Shown here: positions 43,150-54,057 of the stretch, piece after piece
Numbering within the stretch: the stretch's first letter is position 1
Layout of the letters: each line of letters starts with the position of its first letter
DNA from: Flavobacterium commune
Lineage (GTDB): Bacteria > Bacteroidota > Bacteroidia > Flavobacteriales > Flavobacteriaceae
Direction: 5' to 3'
NCBI RefSeq assembly: GCF_001857965.1
Contig: NZ_CP017774.1
Location: 2,852,001 to 2,916,000 of the forward strand
Length of the DNA: 64,000 nucleotides
Made by a program: the position numbers and the translations under genes
Notes under the pieces: generated by a model
The model's input: the letters and a program-made list of their open reading frames with translations, nothing else
What the model was told of the DNA's origin: nothing
Databases searched by the model: none

Positions 43150-44835
43150 ATGAGCTCAAGTCTCGAATTTGCAGATTATGCAGTATTTATTGTCTACTTT
43201 CTAGTAGTCTCAATCTACGGATATATTATTTATCGCAAGCGCGAAAAAAATGAACATGATGCTAAGGCGTATTTCTTAGCCGAAGGAACATTAACCTGGT
43301 GGGCTATTGGAGCTTCGTTAATTGCCTCAAATATTTCGGCAGAACAGTTTATCGGAATGAGTGGGGAAGGATTCTTCTTAGGAATTGCTGTAGCTGCTTA
43401 CGAATGGGTTGCTGCTATCGCGTTGATTATTATCGCTATTTGGTTTATTCCTGTTTATTTGAAAAACAAGATTTACACCATGCCACAATTCTTAAAAACC
43501 AGATACAACGAAACTACAGCTTTGATTATGGCTGTTTTCTGGTTGTTTTTGTATGTTTTTGTAAACTTAACCTCTATTTTATATTTAGGAGCTGTTGCCA
43601 TTAACGGATTAGCAGGAGGAGATTTTCTTCATGTTATTATGTTAGGATTGGCTGTTTTTGCTTTGATTATCTCTCTTGGAGGTATGAAAGTAGTAGCTTA
43701 TACCGACGTTATTCAGGTGGCTGTATTAATCATTGGAGGTTTGGTAACTTCTTATATCGCTTTAACTACCGTAGGAGAATATTTTGGAGTAGGTCAGGAT
43801 GCAATTGCAGGTTTTAATATTTTGATGGAAAAAGCACCTGAGCATTTTAAAATGATTATTCCTAGACCAACGGCTACTTCTACACAGTTAGAGATCGATA
43901 AATACCTTACTTTCCCGGGAATGTTGTCTTATTTAGCAGGTATCTGGATTATCAACCTGAACTATTGGGGATGTAACCAATATATCACACAAAGAGCCTT
44001 GGGTGCTGATTTACAAACAGCACGTACCGGTATTTTGTTTGCAGGATTATTAAAATTATTAATGCCTGTAATTGTAATGTTACCGGGTATTGCTGCTTAT
44101 GTATTGTACCAGGGAGGACACTTACCACAATTAGTTGGTGGAAAAGACGGAGCTTATTCGGCTATGTTGACTTTCTTGCCAACAGGATTAAAAGGATTAT
44201 CAGTTGCGGCTTTAACTGCTGCTATTGTGGCATCGTTAGCGGGTAAAGTAAACAGTATTTCGACTATTTATACTTTAGACGTTCACAAAAAGTACATTCA
44301 AAAAAATGCTTCCGACAGAGCTCAGGTAAACATTGGTCGTTATGCCGTTTTTGCTTCTATGGTTTTGGCTGTATTGTTTACATGGAATGATGTTCTGGGA
44401 ATCGGTGGAGTTGGTGGATTTACCTATATCCAAAAATACACAGGATTTATTAGCCCTGGAGTATTTGCTATGTTCTTCTTAGGGATGTTCTGGAAAAGAA
44501 CTACAGGTACAGCGGCTATTGTTGGGGTAATTGCAGGTTTCTTATTGTCAGTTTTATTCAACGAATACGCTCCGGCTATGTTTGGAAATGAAACGTTATT
44601 GTACACAGCCTGGCCAAATGGTAAAGGTGGTTTCGAAATTCCGTTTCACATTTGTATGGGATTATCATTTGCCTTTACAATGTTGTTAATGATTGGAATC
44701 AGTTTTGCCGGACCAAAAGTGAATCCTAAAGCATTCGAATTAGATACTGAAATGTTTAAGGTAAAACCTCAAACTACAGTATTAATTATTATTACTTTAT
44801 TAATTATCGCTGCTTTGTACGTGAAGTTCTGGTAA
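43150..44835 (+). CDS. Sodium/sugar symporter (SSS family)
   Basis: 561 residues, about 14 membrane segments. FFL... family motifs: DYAVFIVYFLVVSIYGYIIYRKR, ASNISAEQFIGMSGEGFFLGIAVAAYEW (sugar/Na region, vSGLT-like), GGMKVVAYTDVIQ and ATNR-less core ALTAAIVASLAGKVNSISTIYTLD. It resembles galactose/glucose-type SSS carriers. Lies immediately before the glycan utilisation locus and probably takes up the released sugar across the inner membrane (inference). Has its own terminator. Confidence 0.9.
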   Translation: MSSSLEFADYAVFIVYFLVVSIYGYIIYRKREKNEHDAKAYFLAEGTLTWWAIGASLIASNISAEQFIGMSGEGFFLGIAVAAYEWVAAIALIIIAIWFIPVYLKNKIYTMPQFLKTRYNETTALIMAVFWLFLYVFVNLTSILYLGAVAINGLAGGDFLHVIMLGLAVFALIISLGGMKVVAYTDVIQVAVLIIGGLVTSYIALTTVGEYFGVGQDAIAGFNILMEKAPEHFKMIIPRPTATSTQLEIDKYLTFPGMLSYLAGIWIINLNYWGCNQYITQRALGADLQTARTGILFAGLLKLLMPVIVMLPGIAAYVLYQGGHLPQLVGGKDGAYSAMLTFLPTGLKGLSVAALTAAIVASLAGKVNSISTIYTLDVHKKYIQKNASDRAQVNIGRYAVFASMVLAVLFTWNDVLGIGGVGGFTYIQKYTGFISPGVFAMFFLGMFWKRTTGTAAIVGVIAGFLLSVLFNEYAPAMFGNETLLYTAWPNGKGGFEIPFHICMGLSFAFTMLLMIGISFAGPKVNPKAFELDTEMFKVKPQTTVLIIITLLIIAALYVKFW

Positions 44836-44857
44836 GAAATAATAAAATATATTTTTT

Positions 44858-44897
44858 AAAAAGTGCGAACTAATTTTTATTAGTTCGCACTTTTTTT
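44858..44897 (+). terminator. Terminator of the symporter gene
   Basis: Perfect 17-bp stem (44858-44874 with 44879-44895), 4-nt loop, T run. It is 23 bp past the stop codon. Confidence 0.88.
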
Positions 44898-45028
44898 ATA
44901 TTCTAAATCGGTTTCCTTAGTAAAAATCTACGTTTGAAAAAGTCGATGAATTTATGAGATTAACTAATTTTATTATATCTTGTGCTGTTCAATTTTAATC
45001 AAGAGACTTAATATTTAAATTCTATATT

Positions 45029-48000
45029 TTGAGACATTTAACTTTAGTACTAACACTGTTTTTTTCTTCATTTATTAGTTTTTCACAAGATTACTCAGTG
45101 CGATTTCTTGATATTTCGGATGGATTGTCTAACAATTCCATTACTACAATTTACCAGGATAAGGAAGGTTATATGTGGTTTGGTACTTACGATGGTTTAA
45201 ATCGGTATGATGGCTATACCTTTAAGATATTTAGAAACGAAATTAATAATGAGAATTCACTATCAAATAACACAATCTATACATTAGACGGAGATTTAAA
45301 TAGAAATATTTGGATAGGAGGAAATAAAGGAGCATCTGTTTATGATAAATCAAAAGCCTTGTTTTATCAGGTAAAATACAAACTAAAGGAAGATGGATCA
45401 TCTCTTATTTTAAAAAATGCGGTGCATCAGATAAAAGCGGTTTCGGCTGATTTAGTAGTGTTAGCAACGCAAAATGCCGGATTATTGGTTTTTGAAAATG
45501 GTTCATTTGTTGGCAAAACTATTCCCATAACAAAATTGAAAAATCCTTATAATTATGATGTATTAGGTGTTCAAAAAGATAAAAAAGGAAATGGATTATG
45601 GTTGTATGTTAGGGATTTAGGGGTTTGCTATTATAGTTTTAATACTAAAAAAATAAAATTGATTACTCCTTTAATTATGGAGGTCAAGTGTATGGAAAAT
45701 GATACAAGTGGCAATCTTTGGATTGGGACAGATGAAGGTCTTTTTCTGTTTAATACCAGCACTTTTTTAATTTCAAAAAATTATTTTTCAAATAAAAATT
45801 CGATAACGAATATTCTGAGAGATAAGAAAAATCAATTTTGGTTTGCTACTGATTGTTGTGGAATTTATGTTTTAGACAGGGCGAATCAAAAAGTAGTTCC
45901 TTTTAGCAAGGGTAATTCTCAGCAAATTATTAAGAGTAGTGCTGTTTGGAGTGTTTACGAAGATCATTTTGGAAATGTATGGTTTGGGACACTTCGAGGT
46001 GGAATTAGTATGATAAGTGCTGCTCCCAAATATTTTAAAACTGTAAAATACAATGCGAAAGAAAATAATCTGGCTCAAAATTTTATTTTGTCGGGTTGTG
46101 AAGATGAAAAACAAAATTTATGGATTGGAACTGATGGAGCGGGATTGCGTTATTGGAATAGAAAAACAAATACTTATACCGTTTATAACAATAATCCCAA
46201 TTCGGCAAATGCTATTTCAAGTAATTTTATTACCAGTGTTATTTGTGATAGTAATAAGGAAATTTGGTTATCAACCTGGGCTGGCGGAGTTAACCGAATC
46301 AATCCTAAGACCAATTCAATAAGTCGTTATTCCTGTTATAATCCGTTTACAAAACAGATAGAGAAAAATGTTTGGTTGGTTTATGAGGATGCACAAAAAA
46401 ATATTTGGGCAAGTGCCACTAATGAAGGTTGTTTGTATCTTTTTGATCCTATTAAAAAAACGTTTTTACTCTACAATAAAAGCATTAACAATTTACAGTG
46501 TCTGACTCAAACCAGTGATGGTAAATTGTGGGGAGGTAACTATACTTCTATTGTGTGCATAGATAAAGCGCGTAAAAAACATTACAAAGTTAATATTGGT
46601 TATCCTGTTCGTGCTATTCATGAAGACAGAAAAAAACAACTTTGGGTAGCTACACAAGAAGGCGGTTTATTGTTGTTTAACAGAAAAAACAATAACTTCA
46701 AAAGGTTTACCACAGCCGATGGATTGGCTTCTAATACTGTTTTGAGAATATTAGAAGATAAAAAAGGTGATTTGTGGATGAGTACCTATAATGGTTTAAG
46801 CAGCTTAGATACTGAAACGAATACTTTTAGAAGTTTTTCTAAAAATGATGGATTACAAAGCAATCAGTTTAGTTTTAATGCCGCTTTAAAATTGACTTCG
46901 GGTGAGTTTTTCTTTGGAGGAATTAATGGATTTAACCTGTTTTATCCTGAATTGATAAAAGATCAAGTTTCCAATACTAAGATTCTTCTTTCGGATTTGA
47001 ATGTAAATAATGAACCTATTGCCACTAAGCCCGATTTAATTTCGGAATGGACGTCTAAGCACCAAATCAAAGAAATTCGATTACCTTATGATCAGACTAC
47101 TTTATCGATTGAGTTTGTGGCTTTGGATTATTCGAGCGCCGATAAAATTAATTATGCTTATTTTCTGGAAGGCTGGGACGATCAATGGAGTAATGCCGGA
47201 CAGAACAGAAAGGCTAATTATCCGCATCTTTCTGAAGGAACCTATCTTTTTAAAGTAAAGACCTCTAATTTTCAGGATGAATTAAGTAAGGCTGAGACTT
47301 TGATTCGAATAGTAGTTTTGCCACCTTGGTACAGAACCTGGTGGGCTTATCTTTTATATTTTATGATTGGGGGAACTATTATTTACAATTATGTAAGGTA
47401 TAGTAAATACAAAGAAAGATTAAAGTATAAGGTTAGAATAGCCGAATTAGAAAGGGAAAAAGAGAAAGAAATTGCCGAAAAACAATCGTCGATGTTTACT
47501 TATATTTCTCATGAATTCCGCACACCGCTTTCGTTGATTATAAATCCTTTGAAAAAAGTAATTAAAAAGGAGGAAGTTCAAAATGATTCTTCTAAGGGTG
47601 ATTTGCAAATTGCCTATAGAAATGCAAGACGACTTTTAAGTTTAGTAGATCAATTGTTGCTTTTCCGTAAGGCTGAAAATGATGCCGATGTATTGCGATT
47701 GTCAGCAATTAATATGAACGATTTATGTCAGGAAGTATATCAGTGTTTTGTAACGCAGGCCAGGGATAAAGCTATCAATTATGCAATTGAAATTCCTGAT
47801 GAAACACTTCAAATTATTGGGGATTATGAAAAGATTGAAATTTCATTGTTTAATTTAGTTTCCAATGCTTTTAAATACACCCCCGACGGAGGAAGTATTA
47901 CTGTTAAATTGACTCAAACAGAAAAAGAAGTATCGGTTGCTATTGCTGATACCGGTTCCGGAATTGACCAGCAAAATATTCAAGCCATTTTTGAAAAATT

Positions 48001-49090
48001 CAAACAGTTAGATTCAAAAGTTGCTGTAAGTACGGGTTTTGGAATTGGATTGTATATTGTGAAGTATTTTGTAGATAAACACAAGGGAACTGTTGTTTGT
48101 GAAAGCGAATTGGGTAAAGGAAGTTGTTTTACATTGACATTTTTAAAAGGGCAGCAGCATTTTGATGATTTGCCAATAAGTTCGAGTACTCCCAAAATGA
48201 GTGAATTACTAGAAGAGCTTATAGTCGATGATTTTGATGATAAAAATGAATTAAAGAAGGAAAATGCAGATGAAGAATTCAATAAAGAAATACTGACTGA
48301 TAAGAAATCGGTATTGATTATTGACGATAATGCCGAAATTCGAAATTATTTAATTCAGTTGTTTTCCCAAACTCATTTGGTTTATAATGCTGTAAATGGT
48401 CATGAAGGTTTAAAAATGACCGAAAAACATATGCCAGATATTGTTATTTCGGATATTGCGATGGAGGTAATGGATGGATTGGAATTGTGTAGAAAAATAA
48501 AAGAAAGTGAGCAATTGTCACATATACCGGTTGTGTTGTTAACAGCTACTAATAATCCGGAGACCCATTTGCAAGGAATAACCGACGGAGCAGATGATTA
48601 TATTACCAAGCCATTTGATGATGATTTGCTTTTGGCACGTGTAGATACTTTATTGAGAAACAGAGGCAATTTAAGGAGGTATTTCTTAGATAGTATTACC
48701 TTAAAGGAGAACTCTCAAAAAGTTCCGGCAGAATATCAGGAATTTTTAAAACGATGTATTGATATTATCGAAGCTAATATGGGTAATCGTGATTTTACAA
48801 TTAAGAATTTTGCTCTCGAAATGGGAATGAGTCATCGTACTTTATATACAAAAATCAAGATAATTTCGGGAGAAACTTTAAATGCTTTTATTCGTTCCAT
48901 TCGTTTACGAAGAGCTGCAATGTTGTTGCTTACCGAAAACATGAATATATCTCAGGCAAGTGCCGAAGTAGGATTTGAAGATCAAAAATACTTCAGACAG
49001 CAATTTGTCAAACTTTTTGGTATGACTCCTTCCTTATATGTAAAAAAATATAAAGATTCTTTTAACAAAGATTTGAATGTTATTAAGTAG
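45029..49090 (+). CDS. Hybrid two-component system regulator (HTCS) of the glycan locus
   Basis: 1353 residues. Start is TTG at 45029, giving signal peptide RHLTLVLTLFFSSFISFSQ; an in-frame stop at 44996-44998 excludes an upstream ATG. Periplasmic sensor: two-component propeller repeats (about 22-640; G.MWFGTYDGLNRYDGY type units) and a Y_Y_Y domain (about 690-760). Membrane segment about 768-790. Histidine kinase with H-box YISHEFRTPLS (His about 828) and HATPase (about 915-1030), receiver domain about 1093-1205 (phospho-Asp about 1142), AraC DNA-binding domain about 1245-1345. This single-chain sensor normally activates its adjacent PUL on binding an oligosaccharide. Confidence 0.95.
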   Translation: MRHLTLVLTLFFSSFISFSQDYSVRFLDISDGLSNNSITTIYQDKEGYMWFGTYDGLNRYDGYTFKIFRNEINNENSLSNNTIYTLDGDLNRNIWIGGNKGASVYDKSKALFYQVKYKLKEDGSSLILKNAVHQIKAVSADLVVLATQNAGLLVFENGSFVGKTIPITKLKNPYNYDVLGVQKDKKGNGLWLYVRDLGVCYYSFNTKKIKLITPLIMEVKCMENDTSGNLWIGTDEGLFLFNTSTFLISKNYFSNKNSITNILRDKKNQFWFATDCCGIYVLDRANQKVVPFSKGNSQQIIKSSAVWSVYEDHFGNVWFGTLRGGISMISAAPKYFKTVKYNAKENNLAQNFILSGCEDEKQNLWIGTDGAGLRYWNRKTNTYTVYNNNPNSANAISSNFITSVICDSNKEIWLSTWAGGVNRINPKTNSISRYSCYNPFTKQIEKNVWLVYEDAQKNIWASATNEGCLYLFDPIKKTFLLYNKSINNLQCLTQTSDGKLWGGNYTSIVCIDKARKKHYKVNIGYPVRAIHEDRKKQLWVATQEGGLLLFNRKNNNFKRFTTADGLASNTVLRILEDKKGDLWMSTYNGLSSLDTETNTFRSFSKNDGLQSNQFSFNAALKLTSGEFFFGGINGFNLFYPELIKDQVSNTKILLSDLNVNNEPIATKPDLISEWTSKHQIKEIRLPYDQTTLSIEFVALDYSSADKINYAYFLEGWDDQWSNAGQNRKANYPHLSEGTYLFKVKTSNFQDELSKAETLIRIVVLPPWYRTWWAYLLYFMIGGTIIYNYVRYSKYKERLKYKVRIAELEREKEKEIAEKQSSMFTYISHEFRTPLSLIINPLKKVIKKEEVQNDSSKGDLQIAYRNARRLLSLVDQLLLFRKAENDADVLRLSAINMNDLCQEVYQCFVTQARDKAINYAIEIPDETLQIIGDYEKIEISLFNLVSNAFKYTPDGGSITVKLTQTEKEVSVAIADTGSGIDQQNIQAIFEKFKQLDSKVAVSTGFGIGLYIVKYFVDKHKGTVVCESELGKGSCFTLTFLKGQQHFDDLPISSSTPKMSELLEELIVDDFDDKNELKKENADEEFNKEILTDKKSVLIIDDNAEIRNYLIQLFSQTHLVYNAVNGHEGLKMTEKHMPDIVISDIAMEVMDGLELCRKIKESEQLSHIPVVLLTATNNPETHLQGITDGADDYITKPFDDDLLLARVDTLLRNRGNLRRYFLDSITLKENSQKVPAEYQEFLKRCIDIIEANMGNRDFTIKNFALEMGMSHRTLYTKIKIISGETLNAFIRSIRLRRAAMLLLTENMNISQASAEVGFEDQKYFRQQFVKLFGMTPSLYVKKYKDSFNKDLNVIK

Positions 49091-49592
49091 TTATTGTTCT
49101 GCTGTATAATAAATTTCGAGTATTCTCTTTTTTAAAATCAAATAATAAACATATTTCAGGTAATCCTAATCTTATTAATAATAAGGTTGGGATTTTTTGT
49201 TAATATGGAAATTATATAACTTATAATTTGTGTATAAGTCAAATAAAGTCAGATTTTTTTGTTGAATTGTCTTTTTTGAACGTTTTGTCCTTGTCGTTTT
49301 CAATTTTACCCTTCTTTTTTTTCGAAAATCCCCCCTATTGATAATGCTATTAAGTCATTTCTTTGCTAGGATGATAGTTTATTATTTCAGACTTGAGGTT
49401 TGTTTTAAGTTAAATTATCATAAAAAATAATCACACACTATATTATTAACCAGACTAACAAAAACTAAAGCTTATGAAAAGTATAGGAACTCAATAAAAT
49501 GATGTATTACTATAAAAAATTAGAACTACTATTAAAATCAAAAGGTTGTTTATAGCATTATATAGACGACAACAAAAACTAAAATCAATGAT
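49091..49592. promoter_or_regulatory. Control region between HTCS and the PUL
   Basis: 502 bp without a recognisable gene. A terminator-like hairpin with AATCC/GGATT and CTTATT/AATAAG arms and a T run lies at 49162-49198. A poor promoter candidate, TTTCTTTG, is near 49358. A 7-codon ATG frame (49474-49497) follows an ACAAAAACTAAA stretch that recurs before the next gene's ATG. The rest, about 49200-49450, shows no structure I can support. Confidence 0.45.
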
Positions 49593-50990
49593 ATGAAAAA
49601 ACTCTCGTATTTATTTTTATTTACATTTTTTGCACTCCTTTTTACAGGATGTCAGGAAGATGAACCAAGTTTTCCTTCATCTGAAAATCCAACAGTTGAA
49701 GTATTGACAAATGAAATTTATGGAGCTCCAAATAGAAAATTTGAAATCAAAGCGACTTTAAATGATGATTTAGGTCTAAAGAGTGTTAGAATTGAAATTC
49801 CGGAATTGAGTTTAGATAAAACAATCAATTTTGCCACGGAACCTCTTTTGACTACCTATGATTTGAGTTATTTCTTTGAAGTCCCAGCTGATAGAGGAAC
49901 ATCAGAGGCTTTTAAAATTAAATTAACAATTACAGATGTTTCCGGTAACGAAATTGATCAGGAGATTGATTTACGGTTGGATGGCGAATTTAGTGCTCCT
50001 GCAATTAGCATGATTACTCCTAAAGAAGGTGCAGTGATTTTATTATCATCCAGTACTGAATTACCGGTTAATTTTGTTGTGAATGATGATTCAGGAATTG
50101 ATTATGTCCAAGTAAAATGTGAAGCTTTAAATATTGATGAATTGATCCAGTTAACAGGTTCTCCTCAGTCATACACATTTAACAAAACTTATAATTTGCC
50201 TGTAACTGCTGCCCAATATGTTTTGACTATTACAGCAAAAGATAAATTTGCAATTCCTAATATGGGAACAATGAACATTAACATTGTGGCAACTAATGAA
50301 TATCCAGCTATTTATTTATGTGACCAGCCTAAAGGAACTAATCTTACTACTGATGCAGTAGGTGTGCCTATGTATTTCCATACTAAAGTAGGACAGGACT
50401 TTGAATTCAAATATTATGCGGATACTGATAATAAAGAAATTTATTTCTTAGGACAGGAATCTGATTTTGCACCACATTGTTTTGGTTTAAATGCTTCGGG
50501 AGATTTAGTGGATGATGTGGCTTCGTCTGCCATTGTTTTACCTACAAAAGGCTATTATAAAATCAAAGTTAATCCAAGTACTTTAGATTATACGGTAACT
50601 AAATATACTCCTACAAGTTATGTTTGGGCAAATATTGCTAACGGTTTATGGCATGATGATGAAACTCAAAGAAGACCTTTTGTGAGTATTGCTGGTGGAG
50701 GAATTCAAGGTGCTAACTGGGATACCTGGAATGCTTGGGTTCAAACAAGTTTACATTTGGCTAATAATCCAAACAATCCATATCAATTAGTAGGTGAATA
50801 TACACTTACAGGTACAATGGAAGGAACTTTTACAGGTCAGTGGTGGAGTCCATCCTGGAGATTGATTAAAAATGGTATTGCTACCATGTCGCCGGGTTCA
50901 AATGGAAATGCTAAATATCCTGCTGCTCCGGGTGTTTATAAAGTGATTTTGGATACCGAATTAGAAAGAGCATTTATCACTAAAAAATAG
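49593..50990 (+). CDS. SusE/SusF-like surface glycan-binding lipoprotein
   Basis: 465 residues. Lipobox FTGC at about residues 17-20, then two Ig-like sandwich domains (about 30-130 and 135-235; SITVDVSGNEIDQ style strands) and a C-terminal SusE/SusF-like carbohydrate-binding region (about 240-465) with surface aromatics (WANIANGLWHDD, GQWWSPSWRLIKNG). Outer-membrane surface glycan binding is expected. Unusual position: it lies before SusC, whereas the usual order is SusC, SusD, then the binding protein. Confidence 0.8.
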   Translation: MKKLSYLFLFTFFALLFTGCQEDEPSFPSSENPTVEVLTNEIYGAPNRKFEIKATLNDDLGLKSVRIEIPELSLDKTINFATEPLLTTYDLSYFFEVPADRGTSEAFKIKLTITDVSGNEIDQEIDLRLDGEFSAPAISMITPKEGAVILLSSSTELPVNFVVNDDSGIDYVQVKCEALNIDELIQLTGSPQSYTFNKTYNLPVTAAQYVLTITAKDKFAIPNMGTMNINIVATNEYPAIYLCDQPKGTNLTTDAVGVPMYFHTKVGQDFEFKYYADTDNKEIYFLGQESDFAPHCFGLNASGDLVDDVASSAIVLPTKGYYKIKVNPSTLDYTVTKYTPTSYVWANIANGLWHDDETQRRPFVSIAGGGIQGANWDTWNAWVQTSLHLANNPNNPYQLVGEYTLTGTMEGTFTGQWWSPSWRLIKNGIATMSPGSNGNAKYPAAPGVYKVILDTELERAFITKK

Positions 50991-51033
50991 TTTGTTATAG
51001 CTGATATAACATTAATTAATAAATTATCTTGAT

Positions 51034-54000
51034 ATGAAATATAAATTTATAGGCTTACTAATTGCTATTTTATGTAGCTCGGCAGCCTTTGCACAAATTA
51101 CTGTAAAAGGTACTGTTAAGGACAAGACTGCTATTCCTATTCCGGGTGTAAATGTTTTTGTAAAAGGAACTCAAACTTCAGTTTCTACTGATTTTGACGG
51201 GAAATTTGCAATCGTAGTACCTAATAAAGAAGCACAAATTGAGTTTTCTTTTATTGGGTTTGCTACACAAACAATTAAAGTAGATCAAAAAACAACATTT
51301 GATGTTGTATTATTGGAAGACAATCAGGCATTAGAAGAAGTAGTAGTGGTAGGTTATGCTACCGTGAAAAAGAAAGATGTTACCAGCTCTATATCATCCG
51401 TAAAAGGCAAAGAACTTCAAACGATGACAGTAGGAAATGTTACTGAATCCCTACAAGGAAAAGTTTCAGGGGTTCAAATTACTGGGGCAGGTGGTCCAGG
51501 AGCTCAGCCAAGAGTATTGATTCGTGGAATTTCTACTGTAAATTTAAGTACTGATCCGCTTTATGTAGTAGATGGAATCCCAATGGGAACCAGCATCAAT
51601 TTCTTGAGCAATAACGAAATTGAATCTATGGATGTACTTAAAGACGCTTCTGCAAGTGCTATTTATGGTTCTCGTGCATCTAACGGGGTTATTTTGATTA
51701 CTACCAAAAAAGGTAAAGCCGGTAAAACAAAGTTTACTGTTGATATGAGTACAGGTTACCAAATTATGGAGAAGCCTTACAATATGGCCAATGCCGAAAA
51801 TTATGCTACTATAATGAATACTGCTTATACTAATTCTGGGTATTCTGAATATTTACCTAATGCTGAACAATACAGAGGAAAAACTACTGATTGGTGGAAA
51901 GCAGGAATCAATAAAGCTTCATCAATAACCAATACTTCTATTGGAGTAACTGGAGGTTCTGAAAAAAATACTTATGCCATCAGTTTGAACTATTACAATT
52001 CAGATTCATTTTATGATATTGGAGGATGGGAAAGAGTAACTGCCAGAATTGCTAATGATTTTAAATTTACTGATAAATTTTCGGCAGGGATTACTTTAAA
52101 TCCTCGTTATGAAACTTGGGGATCTCCAGGAAACTGGGCTGATTTTGTGAAGATTGATCCAATTACTCCTATCTACAAACCGGCAAGTCAATTAAACGGA
52201 ACTGAAAATGAATATAGTATCTATGCACGTTCTCCATCGTATGTTTGGAATCCGGTAGCTACAGTTAGCCGATTTGATGATAATACTGATCAGTACAATT
52301 TAAATACAAATGGTTATTTGCAATACGAACCAATTAAAGGATTAATAATCCGTACACAAGGATCGATTGAAGTTGGAAATAGAGTGCAAAGTATATTCAG
52401 ACCCGATTTTGTGATTGATGCAGCTCACGAAAAAGCTGAAATTAACAGTATTGAAAGAAGAGCAACTACTAATAGTGATTGGACATGGCAAACTACAGCA
52501 ACTTATTCTAAAGCATTTGCTGAGAAACACAATACCTCTTTGATGGTTGGTAGTACAATGGAAGAGTACAATGGTAATGATGTATGGGGTTATGGAGAAG
52601 GAGTTCCTAATAACTCTGAGTCAATGAGAGAGCTAAATGCAGCAACTAAAAACCGTAACAGTGGGGGAAACAGATGGTCAAACTCTTTACTGTCATACAT
52701 TTCTCGTTTTTCTTATAATTTCGACAGCAAATACTATTTAACAGCTTCATTTAGACGTGATGGTTCTTCTAAATTTATGGCTAACAACAAATGGGCTAAT
52801 TTCCCGGCAGCATCAGTTTCCTGGAGAATTTCGAATGAAGATTTTATGACTAATGCCAACTCTGTATTTAATAATTTAACTTTTAGAGCAGGTTGGGGTA
52901 AAGTAGGAAATCAAAATTTACCTGCTTCTGTTTATCAGTCTAATATAGGACAAGGTTATTATGTTATTGATGGTCAGGTTGTAGATACTTCATATCCTTC
53001 AACAATGGCTAACAGAGACATTCGTTGGGAAACAGTTGAGGATATCAGTTTTGGTCTTGATTTTGGATTGTTCCAAAATAAAATCTCAGGATCATTAGAA
53101 TATTATCAAAAGAAAACAAACGATATGTTGTTTCTTAAACAGTTCCCTACTTATAGTGGTTTTCCGGGATATTCTACCATTTGGACAAATGTAGGTTCTA
53201 TGCAATCTAGCGGAATCGATTTATTATTATCTTATAAAGATACTAAAGGCGATTTCTCTTATGGTGTAGATGTAACATTTACCACTGTTGATGTTGAGAT
53301 GTTGTCATTATCTACTAAAGGAGAAAAATTATATGGTGCGAGTAACAGAACAATAACTATTGAAGGTGATGAGCCAGGTTATTTTTATGGTTATGTTGCA
53401 GATGGTTTATTCCAGAATCAAACCCAATTGAATGCTCATACTGACGAACATGGAACTAAGTTACAGCCTTATGCACAACTAGGAGATACTCGTTTTAAAG
53501 ATGTAAATGGTGACGGTAAATTAGATGATAAAGACCGTACAAAAATTGGTTCTCCTTGGGCTGATTACAATGTTGGTTTGAATTTGAATTTTGCTTATAA
53601 AAATTTCGATTTAGTGGCTAATTTCTATTCTAGTATCGGTAATGATTTGGTTAACCAAAATATTTCAGATTTATACAACGGTACCAGTTTAACTAACAAA
53701 GTGAGCGGATTAAACAACATGGCTTGGCATGGTGAGGGAACTTCTAATTACGTTCCTCGTTTGTCAAGAGATGATAACAACGAAAACTTTACAAAATTCT
53801 CTTCTTTCTATGTTGAAGATGGTTCTTTTGTACGTATGAAAAACCTTCAGTTAGGATATTCATTGTACAATAAATTTGGATTAGATAAATTAAGAATTTC
53901 ATTATCAGGTCAAAATTTATGGACATGGACTAAATACACAGGAGTAGATCCTGAAGTAGGAGGAGGTGTTTTAGGATCAGGTTTTGGAGGCTGGAATTAC

Positions 54001-54045
54001 CCGGTTCAACCAACAATTCTAATGGGGCTTAATGTAGCATTTTAA
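51034..54045 (+). CDS. SusC/RagA-type TonB-linked outer-membrane protein
   Basis: 1003 residues. Signal peptide to about 21 (SSAAFAQ). Carboxypeptidase-like domain (about 24-100, GTVKDKTAIPIPGVNVFVKG), TonB box-like EEVVVVGY (about 102-109), plug domain with LRGISTVN-like RVLIRGISTVNLSTDPLYVVDG and SASAIYGSRASNGVI, then the long barrel with the C-terminal strand ending GLNVAF. It is SusC rather than a siderophore receptor by length, signature and SusD partner (12 bp downstream). Imports oligosaccharide. Confidence 0.95.
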   Translation: MKYKFIGLLIAILCSSAAFAQITVKGTVKDKTAIPIPGVNVFVKGTQTSVSTDFDGKFAIVVPNKEAQIEFSFIGFATQTIKVDQKTTFDVVLLEDNQALEEVVVVGYATVKKKDVTSSISSVKGKELQTMTVGNVTESLQGKVSGVQITGAGGPGAQPRVLIRGISTVNLSTDPLYVVDGIPMGTSINFLSNNEIESMDVLKDASASAIYGSRASNGVILITTKKGKAGKTKFTVDMSTGYQIMEKPYNMANAENYATIMNTAYTNSGYSEYLPNAEQYRGKTTDWWKAGINKASSITNTSIGVTGGSEKNTYAISLNYYNSDSFYDIGGWERVTARIANDFKFTDKFSAGITLNPRYETWGSPGNWADFVKIDPITPIYKPASQLNGTENEYSIYARSPSYVWNPVATVSRFDDNTDQYNLNTNGYLQYEPIKGLIIRTQGSIEVGNRVQSIFRPDFVIDAAHEKAEINSIERRATTNSDWTWQTTATYSKAFAEKHNTSLMVGSTMEEYNGNDVWGYGEGVPNNSESMRELNAATKNRNSGGNRWSNSLLSYISRFSYNFDSKYYLTASFRRDGSSKFMANNKWANFPAASVSWRISNEDFMTNANSVFNNLTFRAGWGKVGNQNLPASVYQSNIGQGYYVIDGQVVDTSYPSTMANRDIRWETVEDISFGLDFGLFQNKISGSLEYYQKKTNDMLFLKQFPTYSGFPGYSTIWTNVGSMQSSGIDLLLSYKDTKGDFSYGVDVTFTTVDVEMLSLSTKGEKLYGASNRTITIEGDEPGYFYGYVADGLFQNQTQLNAHTDEHGTKLQPYAQLGDTRFKDVNGDGKLDDKDRTKIGSPWADYNVGLNLNFAYKNFDLVANFYSSIGNDLVNQNISDLYNGTSLTNKVSGLNNMAWHGEGTSNYVPRLSRDDNNENFTKFSSFYVEDGSFVRMKNLQLGYSLYNKFGLDKLRISLSGQNLWTWTKYTGVDPEVGGGVLGSGFGGWNYPVQPTILMGLNVAF

Positions 54046-54057
54046 TAATAAACGAAT

